Origin: Daucus carota subsp. sativus
Lineage: Eukaryota; Streptophyta; Magnoliopsida; Apiales; Apiaceae
DNA length: 64,000 nt
Assembly (NCBI RefSeq): GCF_001625215.2
Contig: NC_030385.2
Span: forward strand, 9,045,135 to 9,109,134
Direction of reading: 5' to 3'
Each line of letters begins with the position of its first letter. Position 1 is the first letter of the stretch. The translations under genes and the position numbers were made by a program. Below, in pieces: positions 1 through 11,479 of this stretch. A model generated the notes under the pieces. The model made no database searches. It was not told where the DNA came from and saw nothing but the letters and a program-made list of their open reading frames with translations.

Positions 1-548
1 GCTACCAACAACGAACCAATTTTTAAGTACTACAAAACTAACCAAACAAATTGACTAAAACCGTGCAAGATGAATAAAAAATAACCATAACATCAAAATC
101 AAAAACAGAGCACATAACTAATCTTTTTATTTCCATCTTCCTAAATACATTTAATTTTGTATTGTCGTGATGGAACTGGTTTTATATCGCAAAACTTAAA
201 ACAAATTAAACCATTAATTCGCAAATCATCTCATAAAAACCAGCCCCATCAATCCCTCAAAACATCATAAAATATACTCAGAAAGCTATGCCTGACACAA
301 ACTAGATAGACGCCGGTGTTCGGAGTATAATGAGTTGTCATCTGATTATTCATCTTTGGTACGTTATGTATGAACAATAATAACATAATAAATTAAAATT
401 CAACACGTATTACTCTGGGAAAATTTTGGAAGTTTTAAGGCTCAATATTAAAGTAGTGTATTTCATTATTTAAGACACACATCTACTCCGGGGCATTCCT
501 CCCCTTTCTTGACATCTCCTCCCCAAACAAACAACCTGCAGTCTCACA
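1..548. other. AT-rich upstream region of the first NHL gene
   Basis: No coding region is recognisable here. A TATA-like stretch (tatttaag, about 468-475) lies roughly 75 bases before the NHL start codon and could serve as its core promoter. The open frame on the opposite strand at 483-896 is an antisense shadow of the GC-rich NHL gene. Confidence 0.4.
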
Positions 549-1178
549 ATGTCTACAAAACAATGCAGCCACCACCAAAACAAAGGCCACAAACTCCTCA
601 AGCGCGTCTTCTACACGCTCCTCGCCATCCTCGCCATCCTCCTCCTCACTTTCCTCATCACCTGGGCCATCCTCAAACCCAAAAAGCCCACCTTCGTCCT
701 CCAAGACGCCACCATCTACGCCTTCAACGTCACCCCCGTCCCCAATCTCCTCACCTCCAATTTCCAAGTCACTCTCACTTGCCGAAACCCCAACTCCCGA
801 ATCGGAATTTTCTACGATAAGCTCGACATCTTCGCCACTTACAGGAGCCAGCAAATCACTTACTATACAACCATTCTCCCCACCTACCAGGGCCACAAAG
901 ACACCAACGTCTGGTCTCCGTTCATTTACGGGACCAGCGTCCCCGTCGCGCCCACCAACGGGCCTGCATTGAGCCAGGATCAGGCGAACGGGGACATCTC
1001 GTTGGTGATCAAGATCAATGGGAAGGTTAAATGGAAAGTGGGATCATTCACCTCGGGTCATTACAGTATTCATGTTACGTGTCCAGCGAATATACATTTT
1101 GGAAATGGTTATAGTGGATTTGGTGTGGGTACTGGGGTTAAGTACCAGCTCTCTACCAAGTGCAGAGTTAGTGTCTGA
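549..1178 (+). CDS. NDR1/HIN1-like (NHL) protein, LEA-2 domain
   Basis: Single-exon gene of 209 residues. Residues 1-19 form a basic, His- and Lys-rich cytosolic head, and residues 20-42 a strongly hydrophobic membrane segment. The rest is a LEA-2-type beta-sandwich carrying the family signature NPNSRIGIFYD (residues 80-90) and the GHKD turn near residue 115. NHL proteins are plasma-membrane or cell-wall-associated proteins linked to pathogen responses; NDR1 itself supports resistance signalling by CC-NB-LRR receptors. Length is typical of the family (about 200-230). The start is the first ATG in frame after a stop, just before the basic head. Codon use is GC-rich in the first half compared with the AT-rich surroundings, as is common for intronless NHL genes. 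A second NHL gene lies 11.6 kb downstream. The family assignment is secure; the exact subtype and ligand are not. Confidence 0.9.
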   Translation: MSTKQCSHHQNKGHKLLKRVFYTLLAILAILLLTFLITWAILKPKKPTFVLQDATIYAFNVTPVPNLLTSNFQVTLTCRNPNSRIGIFYDKLDIFATYRSQQITYYTTILPTYQGHKDTNVWSPFIYGTSVPVAPTNGPALSQDQANGDISLVIKINGKVKWKVGSFTSGHYSIHVTCPANIHFGNGYSGFGVGTGVKYQLSTKCRVSV

Positions 1179-2149
1179 ATTTATCAATCCCCATCATTTT
1201 AATCCACGGCGTCAACTGTTTTATCGTTACCAACTTTGAATTTTACTGGTATACATTGCTGGATTGTAAATTTGCAGAATTATGAAAATCGTTATATCAT
1301 TTGTATATTATTACTCCTTATAGTCGTTTGACTTCTTACACGTAACTTTAATTTTAGGTGCTTTGATTTTATAAAAAAATTAATATTTTTGTAATTCTTT
1401 TCTGAATAAAAATATTATAAGATAAATATTTTTATTCAGAAAATAAATTTTAAAATACAGATTTTAGATATATGATAAAATTTTCTAAATTATGTGTAAA
1501 AAATCAAGTAATTTGTATAATGAACCGGCGAGAGTACCATTGTTAAGAAGTTTTAATATTTTTTTCCGATCACTTTCAAAAAGATAAAATATTTTTTTTG
1601 GATCAATAGACTAGTCAAACAAGGGTGTGCATGTGGTGGAGCTTTGGGTCTCATTTACTCAATGTTAAATTTGCTTACTTCTCGTATACCCTACATGCAT
1701 AAATCAAATCTGGCACTTCTGTTTTATTTGAAATGTAAACAACCACCTTAAATTATGGCTTTTCATTTTAATAAAATAATAGTAATTGCAAAACCAAGAA
1801 CTAGGGAAGCAACCAAGAACCGTAAGGGATCTGAGAATCACGACTCAGTGAGCTGTTTTTTCTTTCTTGGTGATGATTGTTTGTTAAGAATTATGTAATG
1901 AGCCGTCGGTGGGAGCTATAGAAAACAAAATAAATAAGAATTCCATGTGGAAATGAAGACATCAGCTAATACAGATGTATGAGATGTAATTACAAATCAG
2001 AAAAGTTTGAATTATTGGGAGTTTTGGATTTAAGGTTTGTTTCCGGGGGAGGGTGAGTATAATTTATCTTTTCTCAATCATTGATATATGTATATATAAT
2101 TGGTGGTCCTTTGTCATGGACTCGTAGCATGGTCACAGTTTATAATTTA
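1179..2149. other. Intergenic, AT-rich
   Basis: Contains the 3' flank of the NHL gene. No gene, RNA or clear transposon terminus is recognised. Confidence 0.5.
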
Positions 2150-2151
2150 TA

Positions 2152-2432
2152 CTCCCTCCGTCTCACCAGGTTGTTTACAGTTTCCTTTTTTGGACGTCCC
2201 ACCCAATTCTTTACATTACAAAACTTTCCCAAAATAGTTAATGGGTCCTACCACTTTATCACTTTTTCTTTCTTTTCACACCACTTTTACTCCACTATCT
2301 CTCTTTTATATATTAAAAATCGATGGGTCCCACCACTTCACCCACTTTTCTTCCTCTTTTTCACTACTTTATACATATTTCTTAACCTCCGTGCCCAAAC
2401 CCAATGTAAACAAATGGGTGGGACGGAGGGAG
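2152..2432. mobile_element. Stowaway-like MITE (281 bp)
   Basis: Begins CTCCCTCCGTCTCACCAGG and ends in its inverted counterpart (right end, reversed: CTCCCTCCGTCCCACCCA). It is bounded by TA on both sides (2150-2151 and 2433-2434). TIRs of this kind with a TA duplication are the hallmark of Tc1/Mariner-derived Stowaway MITEs. It has no coding capacity; the 126-residue frame crossing it is incidental. Confidence 0.85.
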
Positions 2433-2891
2433 TACTTTGGTTACTAGCGACTGACCAGTAATAGCAGCAGCAAGTAGAAAGTGGACTTTTAGTGTTATCT
2501 TATTGTAGAGGTATCGTGGTCCGCTTAAGACCATGTTATTTTGTGCCCAACTTAGATCGGGACATGACTGCAGTCTAGGGAGCATAAAATATCGGATACG
2601 AGATTATCGAATTTCTTTGGGAATCCGATTTAAAATTGAAATATAATTTGCTTTTAAGATCTCCCAATTTTACGGGATGAGCCGGAGTAGAACTAGGATA
2701 AAATTGAATATCTAAATATGACCCTAATTTCTGTTTTAACAAAAAGTAATTTTGTATATGAAATCGGTTTGATTTACCATAATTTTCAAAGATATATTTA
2801 GCGGTCGTTTTTTAAAATCTGCAGTACTAGTAAATTAGCTTTCTTCAGGTTTAGTTCTTAGCTCAGGTCTCAGTATGTTCAAGTTTCGGGG

Positions 2892-3283
2892 TGTAATTCG
2901 AGCCGAGCGAGTCGAGTTTCGAGTCAGACGTAATTCGAGGCGAAGTTAATCGAGCCGAGCCAGCTCATTTAACTAATCGAGCCTAAATCTCTGCACGGAC
3001 TCGACTCGCTTAATTTCACGAGTTGAGTTGAGCCGGCTCGTTTAGCTAAACGAGACGATTTTAGCGAGTCGGGCGAGCCGGCTCGTTTAATTTTACACTT
3101 AATCGAGCCCAAACCTCTACCCGAACTCAGCTCGTTTAATTTCACGAACCAACTCGAGCCAGCTCGTTTAATTAAACGAGTCAGAACCTTTGCCCGAGCT
3201 CAGCTCGTTTAAAATGAGCCGAGTTGAGCCTAATTAAACGAGTTCGAGCCGGGCGAGCTCGCGAGCCGCCCGACTCGAATTAC
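2892..3283. mobile_element. hAT-like non-autonomous element rich in GAGCCGAGC repeats
   Basis: An 11-bp inverted pair (tgtaattcgag at 2892-2902, ctcgaattaca at 3273-3283) encloses about 390 bp made largely of overlapping gagccgag/ctcggctc words in both orientations. Dense subterminal repeats of this kind recur in the elements at 10868 and 14700. A clean target duplication was not found, so the exact limits are approximate. Confidence 0.6.
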
Positions 3284-3423
3284 AGTTCTGTTTAAGTGGA
3301 AATGTTTGTGTTTTTCCTATATTTTGTCTGGCTTTGTTTAGGATCTTTGTGTACTTTTTCCTTATTAATGCTATTTCGATTGAGGAAAAACATAATTTAA
3401 ACTGACTTCAAACTTATTACATA

Positions 3424-3642
3424 GCTGGTTAAAGAGGGGACTTGTATTCTATTGGTCATAAGTTCGACTCCCGAAAAGAGCGATATTTGTGATTATGCCT
3501 CCTGGACTAGAGCCTGTCGCTTAAGTGCGGTTTACCTTGGTTCACGTGGTTTGCAGGCTATTACGTGAGCTCGTGGATTTACCCGGTGCGCATCCAAAGG
3601 GTAGCGGCTGCGGATTCCTACGTTAAAATAAAAAAGAAAAGA
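3424..3642 (+). mobile_element. tRNA-derived SINE (about 219 bp)
   Basis: Starts with a box-A-like segment (gctggttaaagagg) followed by a box-B-like segment (ggtcataagttcgactcc), as in a tRNA-derived RNA polymerase III promoter. It ends in an A-rich tail. Near-identical 14-bp direct repeats flank it: aaacttattacata at 3410-3423 and aaacttactacata at 3643-3656, with one mismatch. The inner sequence (ggtgcgcatccaaagggtag) resembles known plant SINE bodies. Confidence 0.75.
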
Positions 3643-4328
3643 AAACTTACTACATAAACATATAATTATCAGTTTAAAATCGAAAATGACTTAAAATATG
3701 GATTTTAAGCCAGACAAACAAGTTCTTGATGACTATAAATTTGGACCTGTATTTGCATAATCTTATGTTTTCACTTTTTTGTCGGTTCAGGGCAAAGAGT
3801 GAATGGCTATAGGTCGTTGTGTCACTCAATCATTTTAACCTTACAAATTTACGCGACAATATTTTGTAATTGAGCATTTATCTCAATTTATGTATTCTTG
3901 ATATTTCCGGTTATCTTATTTATAACGAAAAATAGCATATCTACTCTACTTATATATATTATAGCAGAACAGGTACATGCCAACCCGAACTCCTGAGCAA
4001 ATAAATTACCTAATTCCTAAGCAAATTATTAAGCATATACTTATGAGAAGCCTATCCGAGCCTCAATTCCAAATCTAACTCTTGAGCAAATACAGTACTC
4101 GAAACCATATTTTCAGTTCGAACCTAAGTTTCAGTCGAATTGCAAATATTTGCTCCAAACAATCTTCCGCTCAATCCTCGTCGCCAACAAATTCACCGAC
4201 GCGGGAGATCTATAAACTACCGCACCACCATAGTTGACAATCTAGGCTTCAAATTGGCATGAACTTAACGCCGATTATATTTTATACACACAAATAATAC
4301 ACAAGGGGGAGTGATCTGTGTTTCAAGT

Positions 4329-5650
4329 ATGGGAGTGAAATATGCATTTCAGTTGATTCTTATGCTCGCTTTGCTTTTCAATGTCGCTCTCTGCAAAACG
4401 ATCAAGCGTGATGGTAATTTCTGTTTCTCTCGATTCGATCTGCTACTCATTTGCTCTCTTTACTTTACACTGCCTGCTTATATTTAAATTATCATCATTA
4501 CTTTTCCCCGGACTGTGTAATTTGTGCTGCTTTGTAATACGAATCGCGTGTTTCTTATTTATAGGCTTAAATTAGGTTTTGCTTTTTTTTTTTTTAAATT
4601 ATTAATACTAGGTTTAATTCTGTGTTTGCAGCTTCTATAGAATTAGTGCTATTTGACTTTTTTCGTAGTTATACGAGTTTAGTTTGCTATAAATTTTGCT
4701 TGATCTGTTTGTAATTGAGCACTACTGGGAGTTGTGCATCATTTGGTATTCGTTTTTGATAGTTAATACATCGCGTGTATATCATAATAGGTGAGTATGG
4801 TTTTATTAGTTTTTTTTGTGCTTTGTTTAATTCGTGCATTTTGTGAATGCAGTGAAAGCTCTTAATGAAATTAAAGCATCTCTTGGGTGGAGGGTGGTGT
4901 ATTCCTGGGTCGGAGATGATCCTTGTGGGGATGGGGGTTTACCTCCTTGGTCTGGTGTCACTTGTACTACTCAGGGTGATTACAGAGTAGTTACTGCATT
5001 GTGAGTGCAATTTTTTACTTTTAATGCTGAATGGAAGCCCATGGATATGTGTTTCTCTATGCGATGAACATGAAGAGATTTTGATATTGAGTTTGTTCAA
5101 TTTTAGGGAAGTTTATGCAGTCTCTATTGTTGGGCCTTTTCCTACTGCAGTCACCAATTTGTTGGATCTTACAAGGCTGTAAGTTCCCCACATTTTTCCC
5201 ATTTTCCTTCGGTCTTTGCTGACTTCTTTCCATATATTCTCTATTGTTTATGAAAAGGGTTTTGCTATATTACTATATTCTGTTTTTGACGCATGGGAAA
5301 ACGTACCACTCACGGCAAAAGCCAATTGATACTTGTATTGCCACTAATATAAAAAGAATCAACACTCGTATATAGTGTAATGGAGGATTATCATCTTCCA
5401 GCTCTTGTAAGTTTGGGTTATGAATTTAATTTTTATGGTTTCGGTTGACAATTTGAAAACCCGATTTAATTGGGTTGGGTCGTTAAATTTCTTTAACCCG
5501 CCCAACCCGAACCGTGTGCACCCCTAGCTTCTGGCAAAATATTATTCAAAATTGTTAGCAATCTCTTTTTTTAATTCCTTCTATGAAACTTGCTGGGATC
5601 TGCATAACAACAAGTTGACAGGACCAATTCCACCTCAAATTGGGCGGTTG
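4329..5650 (+). pseudogene. Truncated leucine-rich-repeat protein gene (first four exons)
   Basis: Exon 1 (4329-4413) encodes a signal peptide beginning MGVKYAFQLI. Exon 2 (4853-5000) encodes the N-terminal LRR cap with the DPCGDG and PPWSGVTC motifs, and exon 3 (5107-5178) the segment EVYAVSIVGPFPTAV. The fourth piece (about 5595-5650) reads DLHNNKLTGPIPPQIGRL, a standard plant LRR. Splice junctions 1-3 have GT-AG ends and keep the frame. Before exon 4 the acceptor AG is replaced (ctgg), and after GRL the homology stops, whereas intact relatives continue for many more repeats. This is best read as a 5' gene fragment, perhaps captured by the surrounding Helitron. Part of intron 3 (about 5400-5530) contains a degenerate hAT-like end. 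Confidence 0.8.
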
Positions 5651-7900
5651 ATTTCAAAACAGAATAACAAGTTCTTAGCTTTCGCTTTATTCTTGAGTTC
5701 AAGGGTTTATACTATACGAGGTAGTCTCTGGTGCTTGTATTAGCACCTAAAATATCAATCCTATCGGATTCTGTTTTTATAGAAAATCCCAATGATGATC
5801 TCTAGGTCTGCGATTGGCGTGTATCAAAACTCTTGAGCCGGTGCTTTGGTTAGGGAGGAAGAGTATTGTCGGTCTGATAATTTTGATCACTATTTCCAAT
5901 TCAGGTTTGTAAGTTTCTACTTTACCTAATTGATGGATTGTATTAATATTGTGCCAAATCAGTTATATCAAGGTCATGGATAACATGTTCAATTTTGGCA
6001 GCCTTTTTTAAGTTTTTAGAGACAAACAAGTATTGGTACATTTATAAAGTAATTTTGTTAATTTGTAATTAAATAGTTGAGTTCATCGTGTCCTCAATCT
6101 TGATGGTCTGTCGGCTACTAAATGATCTCATACAATAGGAAATAGTATGCATGTGAAATCAGTATACATGGTCTCTCGTGAAATAGAGTAATGGACGCCT
6201 ACAAAGAAAATACTCGGTTCCGGTCCTGTGGACCATTGTATATATAATTTAAGTTTATTGTTAATGCTTGAGAATGAGATAACGGAAGCTGTGGTAATAT
6301 TCAGGAATTATAAACTCTCGGAAATAAAAATATGGATATCTTGATGGTGAAGAAGCTGTGCAATGAGGGAAAGTCGAACCGGTCATCACTCTGTATGATA
6401 TAGTTTTAGAATAAAGTATAAACACATCCCAAAAAACAGGGCTCACGGGTTTTTGATGTTGTGCCTTATTGACACCGTATCTTCTTCGGCAACAAATAAC
6501 CACTCTGTAGCAGTGGAGATCTAAATGGCTACATACCTAGAATTTTACTAAGTTTCTTTTCTATAAAAAAGTACAGGTTTTCGATATTCTTTTGCTTGAT
6601 TTGAAAAGATCTCATTTAAGGTTAATCATGATCGTAGTGTGAATTGATAGAGAAGAACCGTAAAATCTTTGTATCGCACAGATTAATGAATGCCTATTTT
6701 AAAATTTAGGTCTTTATCACTTAATTCACAAGAATCAAGGAGCATGATTTGGCTTAATGTTTTCTCTATAAATTGCATGATGTCGACAAATAATTTGTTA
6801 ATCACAGTTTGTCATATTAAAAATAAATAAATTATAATTGGTGAAAACTTTGCTAGATATTATATATTACAAAGTAGCAGACTTTGTGTCTTATTATGCA
6901 ATATTTGTGTGCTTAAACTCCAGCTATGTGCAATTTAGTGGGCAGATCTTTCACTATATATAATTAGATAACTAAATAATTGGCATGAGTGTTTCCCCTT
7001 GGTGTTTTTTTGACTTGCTTTTAGCACTTTGAAAGTTAAGTAGTTAGTTGAAGTGTATATAATACAGGCCAGGAAGTGTGGCTTTCTGGCCCCTCTCGTT
7101 TGTCACCCTTTATTTGTTATAATAAATGCCATATAAATTGTATTTGTGTTTCAATATAACTTATTTCATAAATGATATAATATATGCAATTGTTGATTTT
7201 TTTTATTGATAGGTAACATTGATCAAGGACTCACCGACCTTGCAAATAAATCAGGTGAGCCACTTCTTTAAACTCCATATCACATGATACGATATAAAGT
7301 AGTATAGGAATGAGTTCTTACATATCATGTAATATCACACCATCGTATTTTTTATGGTGATTCGCAACCAATGGATCATTGTTATTTGGTTCACACATGC
7401 AATTGCGAGGTCTAGAAGCTAAAATGTCATTTGCTTAGGATTATGGATTCTGGAGGTTAGGGATCAAGAATGTATTGGAATTCGCAGAGGACTTTTAGTG
7501 GAAGCAGTGATTTGTTTGCGGACCCGTTGACTCTGTCGGGAAATCCGGAAATGCAAGAGGTCAGAGGAGAATGGAGGCGATGATCCGAATAAGTTTAGTC
7601 TGGGTCTTTTAGATGTGCACGCTTTTGATACTGAGCTTATTCATTCCTGAGGTGGTTTGTGTTTTTCGCAGTCACATGCTTGCTGCACTTGGCTTTGTAG
7701 ATGTTATTTTATCATGATTGTCGATTAGAGTCTAGGTCATTATTTCGAATTAAATTTCAGGATGTGGTAGGTAGGTTACAAGTTATGTCCGTTTAATGTA
7801 AGTCTAAGTGCGGTAGTGTATTGCTATGCAGGAAACAACACAGTGTGTAGTTCATATTTTTATCGCTGCACTAGCTCCCTCTTATGGTGTCTATTAATTG
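5651..7900. other. Non-coding interior of the putative Helitron
   Basis: AT-rich sequence without a recognised gene. Short exon-like pieces (for example around 7480-7580) could be captured fragments, but I could not assign them to a family. Confidence 0.35.
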
Positions 7901-8035
7901 ACATATGAATTTGTTCGAGACCATCTTCATCCCGGATGCTTAAAAAGTGGCCAAGAAACCTGCAAAACAATGCTTATGGCAGGAGGTCTTGCTGAGTGGC
8001 AAGCTGGATATGCTGCTACCCTCTAGATGTTCAAA
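7901..8035 (+). pseudogene. Mitochondrial carrier family exon fragment, frameshifted
   Basis: The frame reads TYEFVRDHLHPGCLKSGQE, then KTMLMAGGLA. After a shift of frame near 7993 it continues as VASWICCYPLDV. The second part is the PxD-type signature region (here CCYPLDV) of a mitochondrial solute carrier, of the kind seen in plant basic-amino-acid and related carriers. Only this exon is recognisable. The frameshift and the in-frame stop just beyond show that it is dead. It lies inside the putative Helitron in the same orientation as the LRR fragment. Confidence 0.75.
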
Positions 8036-9147
8036 CCTGGCTTCACGGTCAGTCTCCATCTCTCCACTAATGTAAAGGTTGAAAAGATCTAATCCATCTC
8101 CAAGGAAAAGTTAATTTTGACCTTAAAATTCTGAACTAAAATTTAAAGAGTTCTTTGTCCAGAAAATAAATGTTAGCATTAGCTAAAAAGAGTTGGAAAA
8201 AGAGGTATATTCGGCTATAATTATTGAGCAGTACCAAACAGGCGGACAGGGATGTGAACTACTTTAAGTAACAGACCCATTAGCACCCTTCTTAGTATGT
8301 CTACTTCCTCGGTGATATAATAAAAAAATTGGTTGAATTTTAGACCACCTTTATATTCAACGCCAAGAATCTCGTAGATTCTACACACTCAAGTGCTGTG
8401 CATATTAAATTAGGCGTGCTTGCTTACTTTGTTATGTGAGATAGAATCACAGAGATAGTGTTGTAGCTTATAAGTTCAAGGTAGCTGCATTCAGTGCAAG
8501 ATATGAAGTATCATTACTACTGCTTCTGAGAATTATTACTAAAAACGGACAATATTGCAGGACTATTTAGTTACATTCCACCTGGAAAATGGATAGAGTC
8601 GGAGATCAACAGCAAATGGAATTGTTTAAAGAACGAACATGGCCTGAGTTTAAGGGTATGCGACAAAATGTTACCGGAAATTAGTTCTTACATTACTGTA
8701 ATTATTTAAGAGTACTGGATCCAACATATCACATTAATAGAACAATAGTTTAGTATAAATGGCATTCTAATTCACCCTGTTATTGTTTTTATCAAACATT
8801 TTCTCAGGATAAAACATTTTAAAATGGGGATCTTTAAAAGTTTCTTGTCTTTGAAACAATGTTCTGCTGTATTTTACTAATTTCTTCATATTCTATTAGT
8901 ATTGGTGACCTAATCTAAGATATTTATAATATTGCAAGTTCCTGGTTAACATTGTATGAAAGGCATATTTGATTCTGCTTGCAGTTGGCCATTTATTTCA
9001 TGTTGTCTTAAACTTCAATCGATTTGTGGGGAAAATCAACATACATTTTCGTGAGCCATTGACCTTCAAGTTGAAGTTAAATAGGGTTATGGGTTATCCC
9101 ACTCAACTATTGTACACAACTAATGAAATGAAGAATGTCATAGAGTT

Positions 9148-9253
9148 AGCCAACAAGGTGTTGGTGTGGTGGTAGAGCTCTTGTACCCCCTTGCCGGAGG
9201 TCGGGAGTTCGATTCCCCACGTGTGCGTGTGTAATCAATTAGCAAAAAAAAAA
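9148..9253 (+). mobile_element. Short tRNA-derived SINE with perfect 17-bp target duplication
   Basis: A box-A-like segment (ggtgtggtggtagagctc) and a box-B-like segment (ggtcgggagttcgattccc) are followed by a poly(A) tail. The direct repeat aagaatgtcatagagtt occurs exactly at 9131-9147 and 9254-9270. The perfect duplication implies a recent insertion. It is not a tRNA gene: it lacks an acceptor stem and carries an A tail. Confidence 0.9.
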
Positions 9254-10519
9254 AAGAATGTCATAGAGTTGGATTTGTGCACTCTGAACAAGGCAATGAC
9301 TGTCAAGGTATGAGAAAACACTTTTTTGATGAGCATTTAGGCCTTTCTTTTGCTAATTAGTTGTCCTAATATGTACGGTGTGCACTTATGTTCTTTCTTT
9401 GTGATGTCTTTTACAAGTTGGCTTGGAATCCTCCAAAAAAAGTTTGCAAATAAGTTGTGCAAAATATAGTCACATGGGGTTTAGTTTTTCAGATATAATG
9501 CATGAGCCTGAGAAGTGCTTTGTTTTCCGAAAGATACAGATACACATTAGTCTTTATTTGGCCTATAATTTTTACGTGGGCAGGTACCTCATTTTACATC
9601 AAAGAATTTTTATCAATCTACTCAAGCAGTTGCAATTCAAGATCAGGTACTTTTTTGTGTGAATACAAGATTTTCTGAGGACAGGAAATTAAATTATATT
9701 ATATATTCTTTTGTGGTGTGGTGACAGTGGACACAAAAATTAAAATGTCCAGTCAGGATTTATTTTACACCTATTACTCATCTTGTCTATCAATTTCCCA
9801 TATATTACTTTTGGTTATTTAGTGCACTTTACACTAATTGTTATTAGAATTTTTTCCCAGCTTATTTGAACCTACTAAGGTGATTTGTGCCTCTATGTGG
9901 CAATGGTTTTGTCATAGCTAGCTTTGAAAAGAATCGAGGAGAGTTGTTGCTGAGGGGAAAAAGTCATTTGTTTTAACTTAGTCAATTCTTACGCGGCTTA
10001 AACCTCACACAAGAGCTTCAATCAGTTTGGTATATGGAGGTGATATTAGACCCAATGGAGGCTTCGTAGGGCCGGTACTAGCAGTCAGGCGAAAGGCTCT
10101 TGGCAGTCGGGGAGAAGGTCGATGATGCTTTCAAGGTGCCTGCCAAAACTTTCGGGAATTTAATGGAAGCAAGGAAAGTGAATACCATGGTCTCTACCCT
10201 TGGCTGTAGCTCAAAGACCGAGCTGCTAAAAAAGATGAAACTTAAACTTTGTAATCCACATGTTTTTTGTAAAAACAAGGCATGTGTACAATGGTCTCCT
10301 TCAACTGCAGGCCTCAACCTATATTACATCTTATACTGCATTTTTACATATAATTTTACATGGTTAGAGTATTATGGTGCTGCGTGCTTTGCATGGATTA
10401 CAAAAAATGACAGCTTCTTTAAAATGTATTTATGCATTTAATTATTTTACAACATAGATACGGTTAAGCAAAAGATTTTAAGCGATTTTTTTATTTTTAA
10501 AAATTGAAATCTAGAAATA

Positions 10520-10549
10520 CCCGTGCCTTGCACGGGCTATTATGCTAGT
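10520..10549 (+). repeat. Helitron 3' terminal hairpin and CTAGT end
   Basis: The inverted repeat cccgtgc/gcacggg with a 3-base loop is followed by CTAGT. The same 17-base hairpin recurs at 47472-47488, also upstream of CTAGT, so the two elements belong to one Helitron family. Confidence 0.8.
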
Positions 10550-10867
10550 TTCTAATTTAATTTTGCATCACATAGAATTATCAACAAATACTATATATAA
10601 GCATAAATATAGTTTTTGGATTTTTAAAATTTTCAATATACCGTAATTTTGGAAAATGGACTATTGATAACTTATTGGGACAAATCGTGAATTATTAAGT
10701 AATTCGTTTAGTTGAGTCACATAGTTTAAATTTGGGTGTAGTTTAAAACTGGGCCTCACAGCTCATCTTTTGTAATTCTGTTATGATTTTCAATCGCACA
10801 ATACATTTGCATTTGAGGAACGAATATAAGCGATTGTTAAATGGGCACATCAATCAACCATTCCAAT

Positions 10868-11470
10868 TAGAGCTGTTTAACGAACCGAGCTGTTCGCGAA
10901 CAAGCTCGAGCTCGGCTCGTTAAGAGCTCGTTCGGCTCGGCTCGTTAAGTTAACGAGCTCGAGCTCGAACACAAAAAATTGTTCGTTAAGAAAACGAGCT
11001 CGAGCCGAGCTTTTAGTATGTTCGGCTCGAGCTCGGCTCAAGCTCGTTCGGCTCGAGCTCGGCTCGTTAAAGCTCGATAAAAAGCAATATTTTCATAATA
11101 ATTTCGTAATATATATATGTTATTGAACGCCGAATTCAACATATAATATATCAAATCGATCATGAGAATATCAACTATAATATGGTACCATCAAAACATA
11201 CTAAAAATTTTATTTAGCTTGCTATTTTAAGAGTAATGTAGCGGTTTGGTCTTATTTTTCTCTGGCTCGGCTCGGCTCGGCTCGACTCGACTCGGCTCGT
11301 ATTTGTTCGTGAACAAGCTCGTGTTCGGCTCGTTAGTTATCGAGCTCGAGCTCGAACACACTTTTTTGTTCGATAAGAAAGCTCGGCTCGGCTCGGTTCG
11401 ATAGAAAAAAATTTAAAGCTCGGCTCGACTCGGTCAAAACTCGACTCGGTTCGGTTCGTGAACAGCCCTA
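10868..11470. mobile_element. hAT-type non-autonomous element (603 bp)
   Basis: Ends are TAGAGCTGTT (left) and AACAGCCCTA (right), with the imperfect inverted repeat extending into cgaaccgag. A perfect 8-bp target duplication, attccaat, lies at 10860-10867 and 11471-11478. The interior holds long arrays of gctcgagctcggctcg words near both ends and an AT-rich core. TIR form and 8-bp duplication place it in the hAT superfamily. Confidence 0.88.
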
Positions 11471-11479
11471 ATTCCAATT

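Larger units (their letters stand above)
3940..10549 (+). mobile_element. Putative Helitron carrying captured gene fragments
   Basis: The 3' end is well supported: a perfect 7-bp-stem hairpin (cccgtgccttgcacggg, 10520-10536), then a short spacer and CTAGT (10545-10549), with T as the next base. This is the Helitron terminus and the A^T target. The proposed 5' end, TCTACTCTACTTATATATA at 3940, follows an A and has the usual TC-plus-T/A-rich Helitron start. The 5' end is an inference and the less certain one. The span contains a truncated LRR gene, a mitochondrial-carrier exon and a SINE, but no Rep/helicase gene, so it would be non-autonomous. Confidence 0.55.

Noticed and set aside
483-896. 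137-residue acidic frame opposite the first NHL gene
   Set aside because: Its Glu/Asp-rich composition is the mirror of GC-rich NHL codons; no motif and no splice context.
2880-3290. Repeated gagccgag/ctcggctc words resembling a CRISPR-like or regulatory array
   Set aside because: Spacing is irregular, words occur in both orientations and inverted ends enclose them; this is a plant hAT-type element, as at 10868.
3424-3642. tRNA-like box A and box B as a tRNA gene
   Set aside because: No cloverleaf or acceptor stem; A-rich tail and flanking direct repeats show a SINE. The same applies to 9148-9253.
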